Below are positions 33,164 to 45,127 of a stretch of 64,000 nucleotides of DNA, in pieces. The stretch covers positions 960,882 to 1,024,881 of the forward strand of contig MU004240.1 of NCBI GenBank assembly GCA_010405405.1, given 5' to 3'. Source of the DNA: Microthyrium microscopicum (lineage: Eukaryota > Ascomycota > Dothideomycetes > Microthyriales > Microthyriaceae). Below the pieces are notes generated by a model that ran no database searches, was not told the origin of the DNA, and worked only from the letters and a program-made list of their open reading frames with translations. Position 1 is the first letter of the stretch. Every line of letters begins with the position of its first letter. Made by a program: the position numbers and the translations under genes.

Positions 33164-35175
33164 CTAAATAATCGCAAAGGTCTCTTCGATGGATTTTGGG
33201 ATCTTTGGGAACGAATATTCGACATCCAGCATGACATGGCCTATCCTGATGAAGCACTTGGTTCCTGTTGCGACACGAGCGCGTGCAATCCAATCTGCGT
33301 CTTTGGCTGGGCTTGCCAATCTAAGAATAAGTCCTGTCAAGTAGATTTCGCGCCATAGGTAAAAGGGTAGAAAGTATATGTGATCTTTCAAGGACATCTC
33401 TTCAATCTCAGATGGTACATCTGAATCCAAGTCGGCATCCCACGACATGTCATTGGAGCCTGATTGATCAGGTCGGGCCATAGCCATGCGATATCTATTG
33501 GGTTTGTCATCCAACTCCATGTTCTTCAATGCCATTTCTATAAGCTGTCCTCGAAGCAGAACAAATCCGCCTGAGACCAAACCAGTCGGGTCATCTGTAC
33601 TCAGATGACAACAAACGTCATTAAATTGCACCAAGGGCTCTTCGATAGTTTCCAGTGGGTAGTAGATCCAAGTACTGTCCAAGCTGTTCGTTAAGTCGAT
33701 AGACGCCCATGTAAAGGATGGTGGACATGAGCGGCCGTCTTGTGATGGTTCCACTCTTTGCCTCGCTCCATTACCCTTTACACTCCACAGAAGATCATTT
33801 GGCATACGTTGACGCCATAACCCAGCACAGTATCCCAAATCTTGCCGATTAATGAAGAACTTTGCTATGCTAGAAAGTGCTGGTAGCCGGTCCTCGGAGT
33901 ATGTAAGGCCCAAAGACCCATATTCGCGCACAATCGTGTTCCAGTTGTTCAGAAAGCCATATGGAGAAACATCTGCGATGCCTTGTATGTAATCGTAGAT
34001 CGCAGACTTGTCGCGATATCTGGTTGCATTTCTGCATTCACACGATTGGCCTTCTCGACATTCCCACACTAGCTCCTCGCGTGTAAAATGTATGGTTCTT
34101 CGAGAGAGCAGTAGTTCCTGGTAGACCCAAGCCCGCCGGAATAGTGGAAGATGGCGGGCACTCCGTTCCATAGACCAGATATCGCTGTGATCAATGGCCT
34201 CTTGAACGTGAATCTTGTATTCTTGTCCATCCATTACTCCGCTAATGGGCTCGGAGCGAGGTCGTGGGAAAAACAGGCCCTGACTGCTGTCACTGGCACC
34301 ACTAGCCGCGATTGTGAGATATGCTGATTCAAAAAGTCTACCCATGGCCGCAGATTCTTGTGCCCAGTCGTCAATATCATCTTGCAGGATGCAGAGTGAA
34401 TCGATCCAGATATGACGCAGGCCCAGTTTCTCAGTGACTCCCACAGCATCCTGAAAGGTTTTGCCAAGCTCATTCCAAGGTATACGACGTTTGTGCTGTC
34501 CTATGTTTAGCGTTGTAGTCTTGAGAGTGAGTACGTGGCCCCAGCAATGACTAAGTGCGACATAAGGAATACAACGAGTAAACCAACCAGCCTTAGGTTC
34601 GACTAAATTTACAAGCAGTCCCTTAAGCCCATGAGATATCTGTATCAGCCTGGATGGGACATATGTTGGCAAATCTGTTGCTCGACCACGGCATTTCTCG
34701 TGTTCTGAGAGACATATTTTGAGTTTGTTCTTCAAGAAAGCTATATCTGCAGCGAAACAGGGTCGTTCGTTCAGTATTGGTCTTGACGTGATACCTTCCC
34801 AGGGACTACTTTCGCCTCATGGCCATGTCAGTACAAGTCTCAGAATCCAGTAGTGAGCATATATCAACCTTCACTGACTGCAAAGTATAGTAGTTTCTTC
34901 ACACCGTCTTTAGTCGTAAAGGACACTTCTAATTGTGGCTCTTCTTTTCTGATTGACTTGTAAACGACCCAGAATAAGGCAAATTCATCATCAGCACCAA
35001 ATCTCTTACACCCTTCATAAATAACCCGACAGGATTGACAACCTGATTCTGATTTCCTACGAAGGTCGTGATTGAATACATGGAACAAGAGCTCAACATG
35101 CTTCAGGTTAGACGAATCAAAGGGGTCGACTGCAGGCTCTGGGCGAAGGTCTTTGCACACATAACAATCATCCAT
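33164..35175 (-). CDS. HET-domain protein
   Basis: Two exons (35175-34869, 34815-33164) encode 652 residues. The HET domain (about residues 180-340) shows its three blocks: YVALSHCWG, then EKLGLRHIWIDSLCILQDD followed by DW, and RRAWVYQELLLSRRTIHF. The N-terminus has two Cys pairs (CYVC and CQSC) seen in many such proteins. HET-domain proteins act in heterokaryon incompatibility and related regulated cell death; large families exist in Pezizomycotina, and the trigger of this member is unknown. The only intron has donor GTTGAT, which is unusual, but it keeps the frame. The C-terminal half (residues 340-652) has no domain I recognise. Confidence 0.9.
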
Positions 35176-37869
35176 GATAAGTCCTGCGGCTAATGGACGA
35201 CCTAGTCCTGCCCCAGGCTTCAGATTTCAAGACTCGATAACAGAAAAGTAGAGGTCTATCTTGAACATCCTTTAATCTTTTCAGCTCACAGCGGTGAACA
35301 ATTCGAGGTCGTCGTTGTTCGGATAAATGGGCCTAATCCGGTTAATGAAAAGCCTCACTTCCGGATTGGTTTGACACTGCCCCTTTCCTGCCCTCAAACT
35401 TGGAAAATGTTTAACAAGTCGGTACAGCGATGATAATCTCTGTTTTCCATTTCAATCCCATATGCGTAAAAGGTTAAACTTGCTAGACCACAAAACTCGA
35501 GAGCTTTGCAGCTTCAGACTAATTCAAAGAGGGTCGGCTTTGTAGACATGAAGCTTTTATGTCAGACTACCTGTGACAAGATCTACGTGCCACGAGGAGA
35601 TATCTATCTCATCTGCCCTTGTATCAGCCACCATGCTATACATCGTATCGGCATAGGACCACGGGACGGTACTTCTTGGCCGACGATTCAAATTAATTCG
35701 ACGACGTCTATTTCTACACCTCTGGAGACAGCTTCCTGCATGCTGTAATGCAAAGAGCATGCCAAGGCACAGCTCTCGAAACCTTGTCTACAACTGCTCT
35801 CATCGAAAAGAGAACAAAACAAGAGAACAAAAATAAATGCTGCTACCCACGCCCCCAGCTGCATTATTGACATCTGTTGCCTTATCAAAGTGCTCAGTCA
35901 TTGTACCTCGCCATTTCGGCAAGCACTCCAGTTTTTGTTACTAAAGTCTCATCAGAGCCTGCATCTCAGTCATCCTTCCATTAGATTTGAACAGGAACCG
36001 GATGTTCTCAAAGTAGATCGTCCCTATTTCGAAAACTGCAGAGTCTGGACTGGCAGGACTGGATACTGTATCAGACATTATTGGTAGAACACATCCCGTT
36101 GGATGATCTTTACCTCACCATCCTGGCTCGTGAGGCAAACAACAACCTTTAAAATCAGTCCCCGCGTGAATCCGGGATGGAGCTCAGTGTGGTTCGACTT
36201 CCAGAAGTCAGACACTAGAACCGGCAACGAACAAGACTGGCCATTTCTTACTCCAACGGCAGTTTACTTATCATGCATTCCAGACTGTGGTTTGATACAG
36301 CAACAGCGAAAGAACTAGTAGTGAGACTAAACATGGTGATCAGGGTCAACTTGGAAGTAGCCACTGTTCTGGATCCCGACACTTTGGGCACAAGTCTTCA
36401 ATTCAAGGCAAGTGTTTTAGACCTGTTCAAGATCAGCATGGAAATAGCCCTTCTAGGTGAGTTCCCCAAAGATAACGACTGCAAGTTGCAGCATGTTGAC
36501 TATTTCTCAGCTCATATGACCTTGAGTGTTTCTCTTTTCTGCATGATGTTGCTGGGATGCCAATTCCCAGAGAGTTCCAGTCCCATGGTTATTCTCCATA
36601 GGCAGGTTTAACATGTGCTTCGCTCGAGGTTGTAGACATCTCTGCATGACATCCTGAGCGACTATGGCTGCTCTTTGAATCACGGTATCAAAAGTCACAG
36701 TATCAAAACGCTGTCATCGAAAGGTTAGATACTGGTCAATATGCATCTTCAAACAATACAGTTATGTTTTGTGTTCAGAATTGCAAAAGCTCTTTCCTTG
36801 ATGCTTTTTTCCCATGCTCTGTGTCGAAATGTTGAACCATCAGCAACACGATCTCCTTGTGTGCTCCGAAATATATTGATCTTATTGATAGCAGCAGTGT
36901 ACCGATGACTTACCTTTCGATCATTTCCAAAGCATTAGAGATATAATGGGGCATCTCCTGGAAAGAACTGCGCTTCTATGCTTTTGATTGACGTTGAGTA
37001 TCAGGGGCCTATATGCGAGTTCTTCCTAGTCTCTGCGACGCTTTCAGTCGATTACTTGCCATTCTAAACTCTAGTTCTTAGGTCCGTATCAACATTTGAT
37101 AGATTCTTCTAACAATTCGTGCCCCATCTGTGTTCCATACATCTTAATCATAATCCAACCTCAGACATTCTCACCACATTTCGGAGTATAACGACATCCG
37201 ATACACAGTAGAATTCCATCAGCATAGAAGAAAATAGCTCGAAACTAGGCGAAAGACCCTGGTATCGGGAATATGCGAACATGATTTTTAGTGCTAGCAC
37301 TGCTAGTTTGCTGACAAAGTCCATCGAATCGTGCAGTCGGCATTTCCCGATGAAATGATAAGCAAAGTCCCATCTCAAGTCCGACCGGCTGATTCCCTAT
37401 TATTCTGCAAGTGCAGCTGCGAAATCTAGTACCAACAACAGATAACTTTGATAAGTACATGCAGGTAATCCATATCCACAACTCCGAAAATTGGGTTGCA
37501 TGAGGTTGTCTTGAACGCCACATAGTCAAAATATCTCACTACCAAGATGTCCTCGACGGGAGCTGGATTCGGCTTGGGCCGTTTCCCAGTTACCTGTCTA
37601 TCAATTCTACTTGCAGATGGTGCGTATCTTGCCGCATGAGGGGTTCACCACCTATCATGAAGACGGATGTATCCTCCATATCTCTCTCTCCCGACGGTGG
37701 CATGAAAGTAGTGTTCAACCAATATATAAATGCCCAATCCGCTACCATAACCATCCCTCCAGCTGATCATCACATTCATCTACCTCACAATAACTTCTAA
37801 CCTCAAAGGTTTCGATTGGATCTCCTTCAAGCATTCAAGTCTTCAAATCCTCTCATAAAATTTATCACA
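35176..37869. other. Long intergenic region, no gene recognised
   Basis: 2.7 kb between the HET gene (-) and the MFS transporter (+). It has normal base composition and only short frames, the longest about 112 codons (36273-36611, +), without a signal peptide, domain or plausible exon partners. The last 130 bp before the transporter ATG looks like a leader with C/T-rich words. It may hold long regulatory DNA, a non-coding RNA or a decayed gene. Confidence 0.4.
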
Positions 37870-39441
37870 ATGTCTTCCAGTCCAGATATGGAGAAGAAGT
37901 CTCCCATGGACATTAGTTACGCCATTAAAGATGAGACCTCTGAGATTGGCTCCAGCAATCAAATGATATACATCGATCCTGAAAAGGAGAAGGCTGCATT
38001 CAAGAAGTTTGATCGATATGTGGTCCCTGTCTCCTTCGTCTTCATGCTCCTCTGCGCCTTAGATCGCAATAATGTAAGTCCAATATTGTACCTGCAAGTT
38101 CTCATAACTGATACGATTCTATAGCTTGGCAATGCCCGTGTCTTTGGTTTTGACCAAGATTTAGGCCTCAAAAGCGGTCAATTCGGCAACATCAACACCT
38201 TCTCTGCTCTTACTACTATGCTGTTCGAAGTTCCATGGGTCTTAGCTGTCAAACGATTTGGAGCGAACTACACTCTTGGAGCTGCATTTCTCATCTGGAG
38301 CGCTTCTACTCTAGGCACGGCTTTCGTTCAAAACTATGGTCAAGCTGTCGTTTGCCGTATGCTCGTCAACGCAGCTGGTGGCGGTCTTGAACAATGTTTC
38401 GCATATCTCTTCTCTACGATATACCCCCGGAAAGACATAGGAAAAAGAATCATCACAAACAATTTGGCCATGGTTCTCTCTGGTGCATTTGGAGGTCTTT
38501 TCGCGTGGGCAATTCAGCAAATGGGAGAAAAAGGCGGCCTCGCCGCATGGAGATGGCTATTCATCATCGAATTCTGCATTACAGTCGTCGTTGGTTTAAC
38601 TTGCTGGGTTTTCCTTCCTCATACCGCCGAGACCGCTTGGTTCCTGAATGCCGAAGAGAAAGAAACCATGCGCCTACGCAAAGAACGCGACATTCTATTC
38701 CGAGGAGATGCCAAATTCGACAAGAAATGGATCAAAGCTGCCCTTCTCGACCCATTTGTCTGGCTCATTGGTACTGCGTTTTTCACATCTTCTGTCGCCA
38801 TCAATGGCTTCAACGTCTTCTTGCCAACTATTCTTCAAGGTCTTGGGTAAGCTTACTTTCGCTCTGGCCCTGAAAACGTTATGCTAATGATCTCCAGATT
38901 CGCAGATCTTCGTGTCAACTACATGACCATCCCAGTCTACCTCGTTGGAGCCGTCTCACTTGTTACCGTTGTATACCTCTCCGATAAATTCCAAAAGCGT
39001 GGACTTTGCATCATGGCATGCCTCGTACCTGTCATCATCGGATACATCATTGCCGTCGCAACTCCCAACCAACACGCTGGCTACGCCGCCATGTTCATCC
39101 TCGTGCTTGGAATTTACCCTACCTCCACGCTTGCCGTCACATGGACCGCTGGAACACTAGCTCCCGATGACAAGCGTGCCTTTGGTATGCCTCTCGCCGA
39201 TTCCATCGGTAACCTCTCCAACTTTGTATCGTCGCAACTTTACCCCACTGCACAAGGTCCACGATATGTCCAAGGTAACGGAGTTTCTGCCGGGCTTACT
39301 GTTGTTGCATCTTTCTTGTACGGTTCATGTTGGTTCTTGCTACGAAGCAGAAATCAGAAGAAAGAGAAGCTCATCGCTGAAGGAGCCACAACGAACGGTC
39401 TCGAGGGAGATCTGGCTCTTGATCACAAGTACATTCTATAA
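37870..39441 (+). CDS. MFS transporter, anion:cation symporter (Dal5/TNA1-like) family
   Basis: Three exons (37870-38073, 38125-38846, 38898-39441) encode 489 residues with about twelve membrane spans and cytosolic ends. The pattern FDRYVVPVSFVFMLLCALDRNNLGNARVFG at the first span, split here by the first intron, is the hallmark of the fungal allantoate/nicotinate/pantothenate permease family. FADLRVNYMTIPVYLVG in the second half and the loop after AETAWFLNAEEKE also fit. It is probably a plasma-membrane importer of an organic anion or vitamin. The specific substrate cannot be read from sequence. The neighbours give no metabolic context. Confidence 0.9.
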
Positions 39442-40864
39442 ACTTGGATAAAATTGGGTGGTTATGATAGTTGGGGCTTTACCTCCTTTGATGCTTATGT
39501 CGATAAAATTACGAATCTCGGCGTTGGATGCTCGCATTATATACACACTTTGATAGAATCCATTTGATCTCACTCCGTTATATTCCCGGCTTCTGAATTT
39601 CAGGACACAATGAATTTTGACCATTCTGGAAGTACCAAAAATCCTCAAAGACACAGGTGCAATTCTGGATGATGCACACGAGCCGAGTTGAAGTCGAGTG
39701 GACCCGTTTGTCAATGTAGAGTAATGCCTCCTAAAGGAGCTCGGGCAAAACTTTGAGCACAAGATCTCTCAGTGCTTTTGGTCTTCATTGCGGCTATGCC
39801 CATGAATCGGGGCCAAGGTTTTCCCACCAGAACGCTTCTCACACTGTCATATCTTACCTTCCGTCCTTCTTGCTCTGTCCATGTTTATCCAATGGTTAAA
39901 TCCATGTTCAAGAGCCGCCACTCCAGCTGCCCCCTCCTCGCTCTCCTATATAAATTTGCACCGATCGCGGTGTTCCTTTGTTTCCTCGCTGATTCAATTC
40001 TCTACTAGCAGAAAAGCGGTCAAAGGAGACTTAGTCCTGACTCCTGGCGTTTTTACTCTTATTCTACCTGTCAAACATAGAAGAAAGATACAAAAGATTG
40101 GAACAAGACATATTTCAAGATTCACACAGAACAGGTTGTCAGGTCACGGGCACAAGTTGGCAAAATGAGGTTAGTCTTTGAGATGAATGTGCCCCTGCCC
40201 CCTGCGGATATGTTGGACATTAGATGCATTGTTCACAAGCTAATAATTAAGGTAGTACTCACTGCTTGGATGTAATCCTGTGATATGTTTGCCTGTAATT
40301 GACATCTTTGCTTCTTCTATCTACTAGGGAGTCTCGCTGGTAGCCTTGGAGCATGGGAGTTCTACTTTTTTCCGCGATAACCTGGTGGTGGCTTTTGTTT
40401 CTGAAGCGGTACGGTACGTTCCTCCCGCAGCGGGTCGTGCCGCGTTTAGCGCCGGGAACAACTCTAATTGCTTTGGAAACATCCACAATCTAAATGCTTG
40501 AAGGCTTTTCTCGTCCAGCCAGCTATTTTCAACCTCACGTGGCCATTAGGTTGGTAGTGATCGATAGAAGGTGTACCGATTGACAGGGCAATTTAAATCG
40601 AAATTGGGTAAGCAAGAGACGAAATGCGACGTAAGAAACCCACTTTTTGACAGCCTGCGTGGGAATATTTCCTCGTTATAAAAGGACCAAGGGTATGACA
40701 TGCTGATTACTGATTAGGAAACTTGATAATAAAACGTCGAGATCGAAGACACTAGGTTGGGATCAAAAAGTAGAAAATGAGCAAGAAATTATGCGAAGCA
40801 ATTCAATTTGAACATAGATAAGTAAGATGTAAGGGAATTCTGAGCTAGAGGGCTTTGCAGCACA
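39442..40864. other. Intergenic, no gene recognised
   Basis: 1.4 kb between the transporter (+) and the kinase-like pseudogene (-), which converge. Only short frames without recognisable features are present. Confidence 0.4.
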
Positions 40865-41710
40865 CTAAAACTTGGTGAGACATTGGATTAGTGCGTTCCA
40901 TTGCTCGGCCTCGGTACAGGCCGTCTGATTGTCGTCAGTGAAAAGCGACACCCAAGCTTCGCATTGCTCAAGCTGACTTACCACTCTTTGGTAGACCTCG
41001 TCTGGGGTTTCAAGAGCATGGGTTTCGACGAGCTTACCAGCAGTTCTATACTTTTCAATCACTGCTGGAGACTCCTGGTCGAAGCGCTCGATGCGTCGCT
41101 TGAAAGTGGCCTCGTTGTCCTCACCACGGCCTCGTGACATGAAACGTTGGAGGTTGATGTCTGAATAACAAGTCAGCGATATGGCAATAATTGGGGAATC
41201 TGCTTTGGTAAGGCAATCATCAAGAGCGTCGGACTGAGTGATGGTCTTGGGGAAGTTATCTAGAAGGATTGCTTGTGCTTTATGCTCACCACTTACTCTT
41301 AGGAACTCTTGCTTCATGTCAGGGATTAGTCGCATTCACATGCTGTTGCCGGTCTTCACATTTGCTTTGCTACAAACGTATAGCTCGAGAGCAGGTGGTG
41401 CGTGTGCCTTCCAGTCTTCTCCCCATGCTTCAATGAGCAAAGGTTCTGGAATCTGACGCCCCTCAGACACGTACTCATTGACAAGACCAGGGGCCCCAGA
41501 GATTGGGGGTTGAGCTTGAGAGCGGAGCCAGTCGCCAGAAGAAAGATGGTGCAGGTTGTAAGTCTCTATGAGTCGACTTGCAAGCGTGCCTTTGCCTCAG
41601 CCGCATGGGCCGAGGAGTAAAATGATTGGGAGCATCTCTCGCGAACTGCTCGAGGCCTCCGGAGGGGGCGTAAGGAGTCCGCTTCCAACGATTAGTTGCA
41701 TGTTGGTCAT
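40865..41710 (-). pseudogene. Adenylate/nucleotide kinase-like gene with two in-frame TGA codons
   Basis: One minus-strand frame of 282 codons from the ATG at 41710 to the stop at 40865 shows an NMP-kinase pattern: strand and P-loop PIILLLGPCG-stop-GKGT, HLSSGDWLR (nucleotide-binding helix), AILLDNFPKTITQ (the equivalent of the DGFPR segment), and the basic lid SRGRGEDNEATFKRRI followed by ESPAVIEKYRTAGKLVE. Two in-frame TGA codons interrupt it, one inside the Walker A loop and one between GNSM and MRLIPDM (near 41335). Sequence similarity runs through both, so introns are not a good explanation. The ORF after the second TGA would lack the P-loop and could not bind ATP normally. A pseudogene is most likely; TGA readthrough is possible but unsupported. 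Confidence 0.65.
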
Positions 41711-42459
41711 GGTGTTGTTGGAGCTTGGAGGTAGAGTATAAAAGCGATTGCAGACAATCGCGGGAGTAGTTCGGAATATAGCAATGGCAACTTGGTATCA
41801 GATGACGGGGCTTATACATTTTAGCGAAGTGAAAGTCAGATGAAGACCTCCTCGCTGGATTTCGAGAATAATGTTCATCGTTAGAAAGCAACATCGTGGT
41901 TTCTACAGAGCACAATGCCTTCAGATTCTGAACTAAAATATTATGTTTGAAACTTTAGAAGGCTCAGAATTAGAAGGGGTGAGACCAAGGACAAAGAAGC
42001 TTCAAGTTTGCTAGAGCACAATGCCTTTGCTCTTGCACAACCGTATGATATAATAGCGACTCGAACAAAGAAAACAGTTTATTTTTCAGAAGGTAAAGAG
42101 AGTGCTCGAATGCTGCAGGCTAAGACTTTGACGCGGCACGGATGGAACATGAAAAGATATTATGATGTCCCTTCTAGGCTGCCTTTGAGCGAGACTGGCA
42201 TGTCATTGTCAGCCAAAAATGACAAGGTAGAGCGGAACTGTTGAATACTAGTCGTGATGAGTAGGCATGTGGAAGGATAACTCTTTGCAAGCACACCATG
42301 AATCTATTTGATTAAAAGCAGCACCCCTACGGTCGAATAGAGGATGTTGATCTGCATGATATCTATACCCATGCTTTTACACGATAACACAGTCATTCTT
42401 AGCTCGTGGTAGGTAAGAATTGGCTCGCACCCTTGAGATACATGACACGGGAAGGTCTC
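41711..42459. other. Intergenic
   Basis: 750 bp between two minus-strand genes. Short frames only; no motif was recognised. Confidence 0.4.
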
Positions 42460-44139
42460 CTATTGCGATAATTTCGCTTTTCCAGCAGCACGACTCGCCG
42501 CCAAAGCGCCAGAGAGACCAAACTGGGATGCCCAGCCGTTGATACGATGGGTGGCATTCAAGTTCTTGACCACGACCATTTGATAGCAGGTAGCGCTACC
42601 TTGACGGGAAGCAATAGTGGACCAAGCCAAGAAGAGCTCCCAGATTCGGTACCAGCGCTGGCCATATTTTGCCTTGATAACTTCGGCATTGCCAAGCCAG
42701 TTGCGATACCAGCGCCAGAGAGTTCCTGAATAATGCACACCTATTGTGTCAATGCTAGATAGAAAGTCAGCATACAAAATATTGTTGAGAAGCTTCTTTG
42801 ACTAACCTTTTGATTTCCCACCCAGCGCTCTCCAAACAACTGACATAGTTGGCAAGAGGAGTAGAAGCGTCGGCGCCGGGAAAGATGTATTTGTTCAAGA
42901 ACAACCCCCAAATAAAGTCTTCATATTGCCACGCCTTTCGCAGTCCAGAGAGCTGAACATACATTGCCCCGTCATCTTCGAGCATGTCGTAGCATTGACG
43001 GAAGAAAGTTGTTAGTCGCCGAATACCAACATGCTCACCCATTTCGAGCTGTGAGATTTTGTTGAACTTGCGAGCCGGAATGTCACGATAATCCATACAC
43101 AGAAGATTGCTTTGACTTTCAGGAATTCCAGCACGGCGAAGGGCATCATTGCCCCAAGCAGCCTGATTGCGAGCCAAAGTAGCTCCTATAACGTGGGCTC
43201 CATAGTTGACGCTAGCAAATCTGGCAAGTGTTCCCCAGCCGCATCCGATATCCAAGAGAGATTCTCCCTCCTTGAGAGCTAGTTTCTCACAAACAATTGC
43301 CATCTTGTTATCTTGCATCTCTTCGAGTGTCTCCTCGCGGGAAGGATCAGAGATAACGCCACTGGTATAGATCATTCGAGGACCCAAGAACCAAGCATAA
43401 TGATCATTCCCACGATCGTAATTGGGTCGAATTTGCTCCTCATCTTGCTTTCGCGAGTGGAACAGAACGTCCGGAATGAAAACAAAAAAAACGAAATGAA
43501 AGACTGCCCAAGTGAAATTGAAGGTGGCCCAGTCGTGACGATATTCCATGACCTCGAGAACATCTCCGTTGAACTCAACAGCTCCATCAAAGTACATCTC
43601 GTAAAAGGTTTTCATTGGTACTTTGTTGCGGCCACTCCATCGTTCGCGATCTTCAGCTTTCTTGAAAGTAACATATTGTTCGACTGGGCGGCCAGGAAGC
43701 TTTACTTTGTCGTTGATTGGTGGTGAGTAAGCTGAAACAACGGTCCAGAAGGTGATGAGAATCGGCAAAAAGAAGATCAAAGTGAAAAATACAGTGGTCT
43801 TGAGACCGCCTCCAAGGCTGCGAGTAACAAATATCGGGATACCTAGAAGTAGCGCTCCAAGGAGTAAATTTGAAAATGATTCCGTGCCAGGACCTTCGGC
43901 TGGTAGTGGTGGATTGTGTATGGTTGCAAACTTTGGAGCAAGTCAGTTCAGATATATCCCGTTGTAGGAAATTGTATGACTTGAGTATTTGATGAAGCCC
44001 GATGTTCAATAGTGCTTACATTTGTAGTTTCGATCCCACAATCCTCTCCTGTTGCGAACTTGGACGGTGCTTGAGCGGGAGTAGTAATGAAAGTAATATC
44101 ACCCTCGAGCTCCTCGCCCTGACGCTTTTGGGACTCCAT
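42460..44139 (-). CDS. Sphingolipid C9-methyltransferase
   Basis: Three exons (44139-44020, 43930-42807, 42754-42460) encode 512 residues. Two hydrophobic segments (about 60-80 and 88-108) precede a cyclopropane-fatty-acid-synthase-like methyltransferase domain with the SAM motif LLDIGCGWGTLARF (core at 266-273) and QLEMGEHVGIRR. This arrangement is specific to the fungal enzyme that adds the C9 methyl branch to the sphingoid base of glucosylceramide, in the ER membrane. Methylated glucosylceramide is a fungus-specific membrane lipid linked to polarised growth, virulence and recognition by plant defensins and plant hosts. The length matches characterised members of about 490-520 residues. Confidence 0.92.
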
Positions 44140-44554
44140 GATTGCCAAATAAGACAAGACTTCAAGACCTTCTTGATACTTGTCAAATTGGGATGATGTT
44201 TATGTTTTTCAAAGATGTGTCGACTGCCAGCGATAATCCCAGCCTCCTGTAAAACTTTTATGGCCCCACTTTTATTCCCATCCTCCAACAGTCCAACTTC
44301 AACTCGCAACTCATGTTTCCTTCTACTTTGCACTGCTCATTAGTCTTGGTCAAACAAGGCAAGAATTACCCCAGGGTCATCTACGATACTCGTTGGCTTT
44401 TGAAAACATGATTGCATCCAGAATAAGTGAGCAGAGGTTCTTGGCACATAGATGATGCAGATCCATGCTAAATTTGGCTTTCTTACTATCTACCGCACTT
44501 TCTCTACTATCTATACATAGTTTGGCATGAATTTGAGACTGGGAGCAAGCACTT
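44140..44554. other. Intergenic
   Basis: 415 bp between two minus-strand genes, holding the methyltransferase promoter. Nothing else is seen. Confidence 0.4.
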
Positions 44555-45127
44555 TTATGCTGGGACAGTACCTCCAAAGTCTGTCACTGCACCGGCCAAT
44601 TTATCGGTAATACCTTTGGCAATTGGGTCGGCGATGATTCCCAGGACACTTGGTAGTGGCAATGATCCGGTGATGGCCTTGGAGAATGGTATGGTTGCTG
44701 CGTATTGCTTCTGAAGTTGATCAAGGACGTCTTTGATCTGACCTCCCTTCTCGAAATCGGCTTTCTTATCCTTAAGGGCGCTTGCAACATCTGCCACTTT
44801 GGTATCCAGGCTTCCGACTGGAGTAAGGATTGAAAGAACATCGGCCACTCCTAAAGCAGGACTGGCTTTGATTTTGGTTGTGCCGTCTGCGAGGGCTGAA
44901 AGGATAGCGGCAGAGTCAGCAAGAAGTGCCGTCAGATCTTTCTTTTCTGGGGAGTATGCTTTGATATCGCCGATGATCTTGTCAATTCCAGAAAGAACCT
45001 TGTCGACATTTTCCTGGATGGTCGGCATATCAGCAGGGACCATGAGCGTGGTGGTATGCTGTTGAAGAGGTGCGGCAATAGCCGCTTGAGCGACAACAGC
45101 AACGATGAGACCGTTCTTGAAAAGCAT
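44555..45127 (-). CDS. HsbA-like cell wall / hydrophobic surface-binding protein
   Basis: A single-exon gene for 190 residues. The first 18 residues are a clear signal peptide with cleavage after IAA. The rest is a helical, Ala/Lys/Asp-rich domain without Cys, containing TIQENVDKVLSGIDKIIGDI and ADVASALKDKKADFEKGGQI. This pattern fits the hydrophobic surface-binding protein A / galactomannoprotein family (PF12296). Such proteins are secreted, coat hydrophobic surfaces and can recruit esterases; in Aspergillus, HsbA works with a cutinase-like enzyme. A cutinase-family gene lies about 3 kb away, but proximity alone does not show a functional link. Confidence 0.8.
   Translation of the reverse strand: MLFKNGLIVAVVAQAAIAAPLQQHTTTLMVPADMPTIQENVDKVLSGIDKIIGDIKAYSPEKKDLTALLADSAAILSALADGTTKIKASPALGVADVLSILTPVGSLDTKVADVASALKDKKADFEKGGQIKDVLDQLQKQYAATIPFSKAITGSLPLPSVLGIIADPIAKGITDKLAGAVTDFGGTVPA

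Noticed and set aside
36273-36611. 112-codon plus-strand frame
   Set aside because: No signal peptide, domain or plausible neighbouring exons; its length is expected by chance in 2.7 kb.
10009-41710. TGA as a sense codon, given four in-frame TGA codons in two genes
   Set aside because: Intact genes in the window (NRDE2, the histidine phosphatase, the cystinosin-like gene) end at TGA, so the standard code applies.
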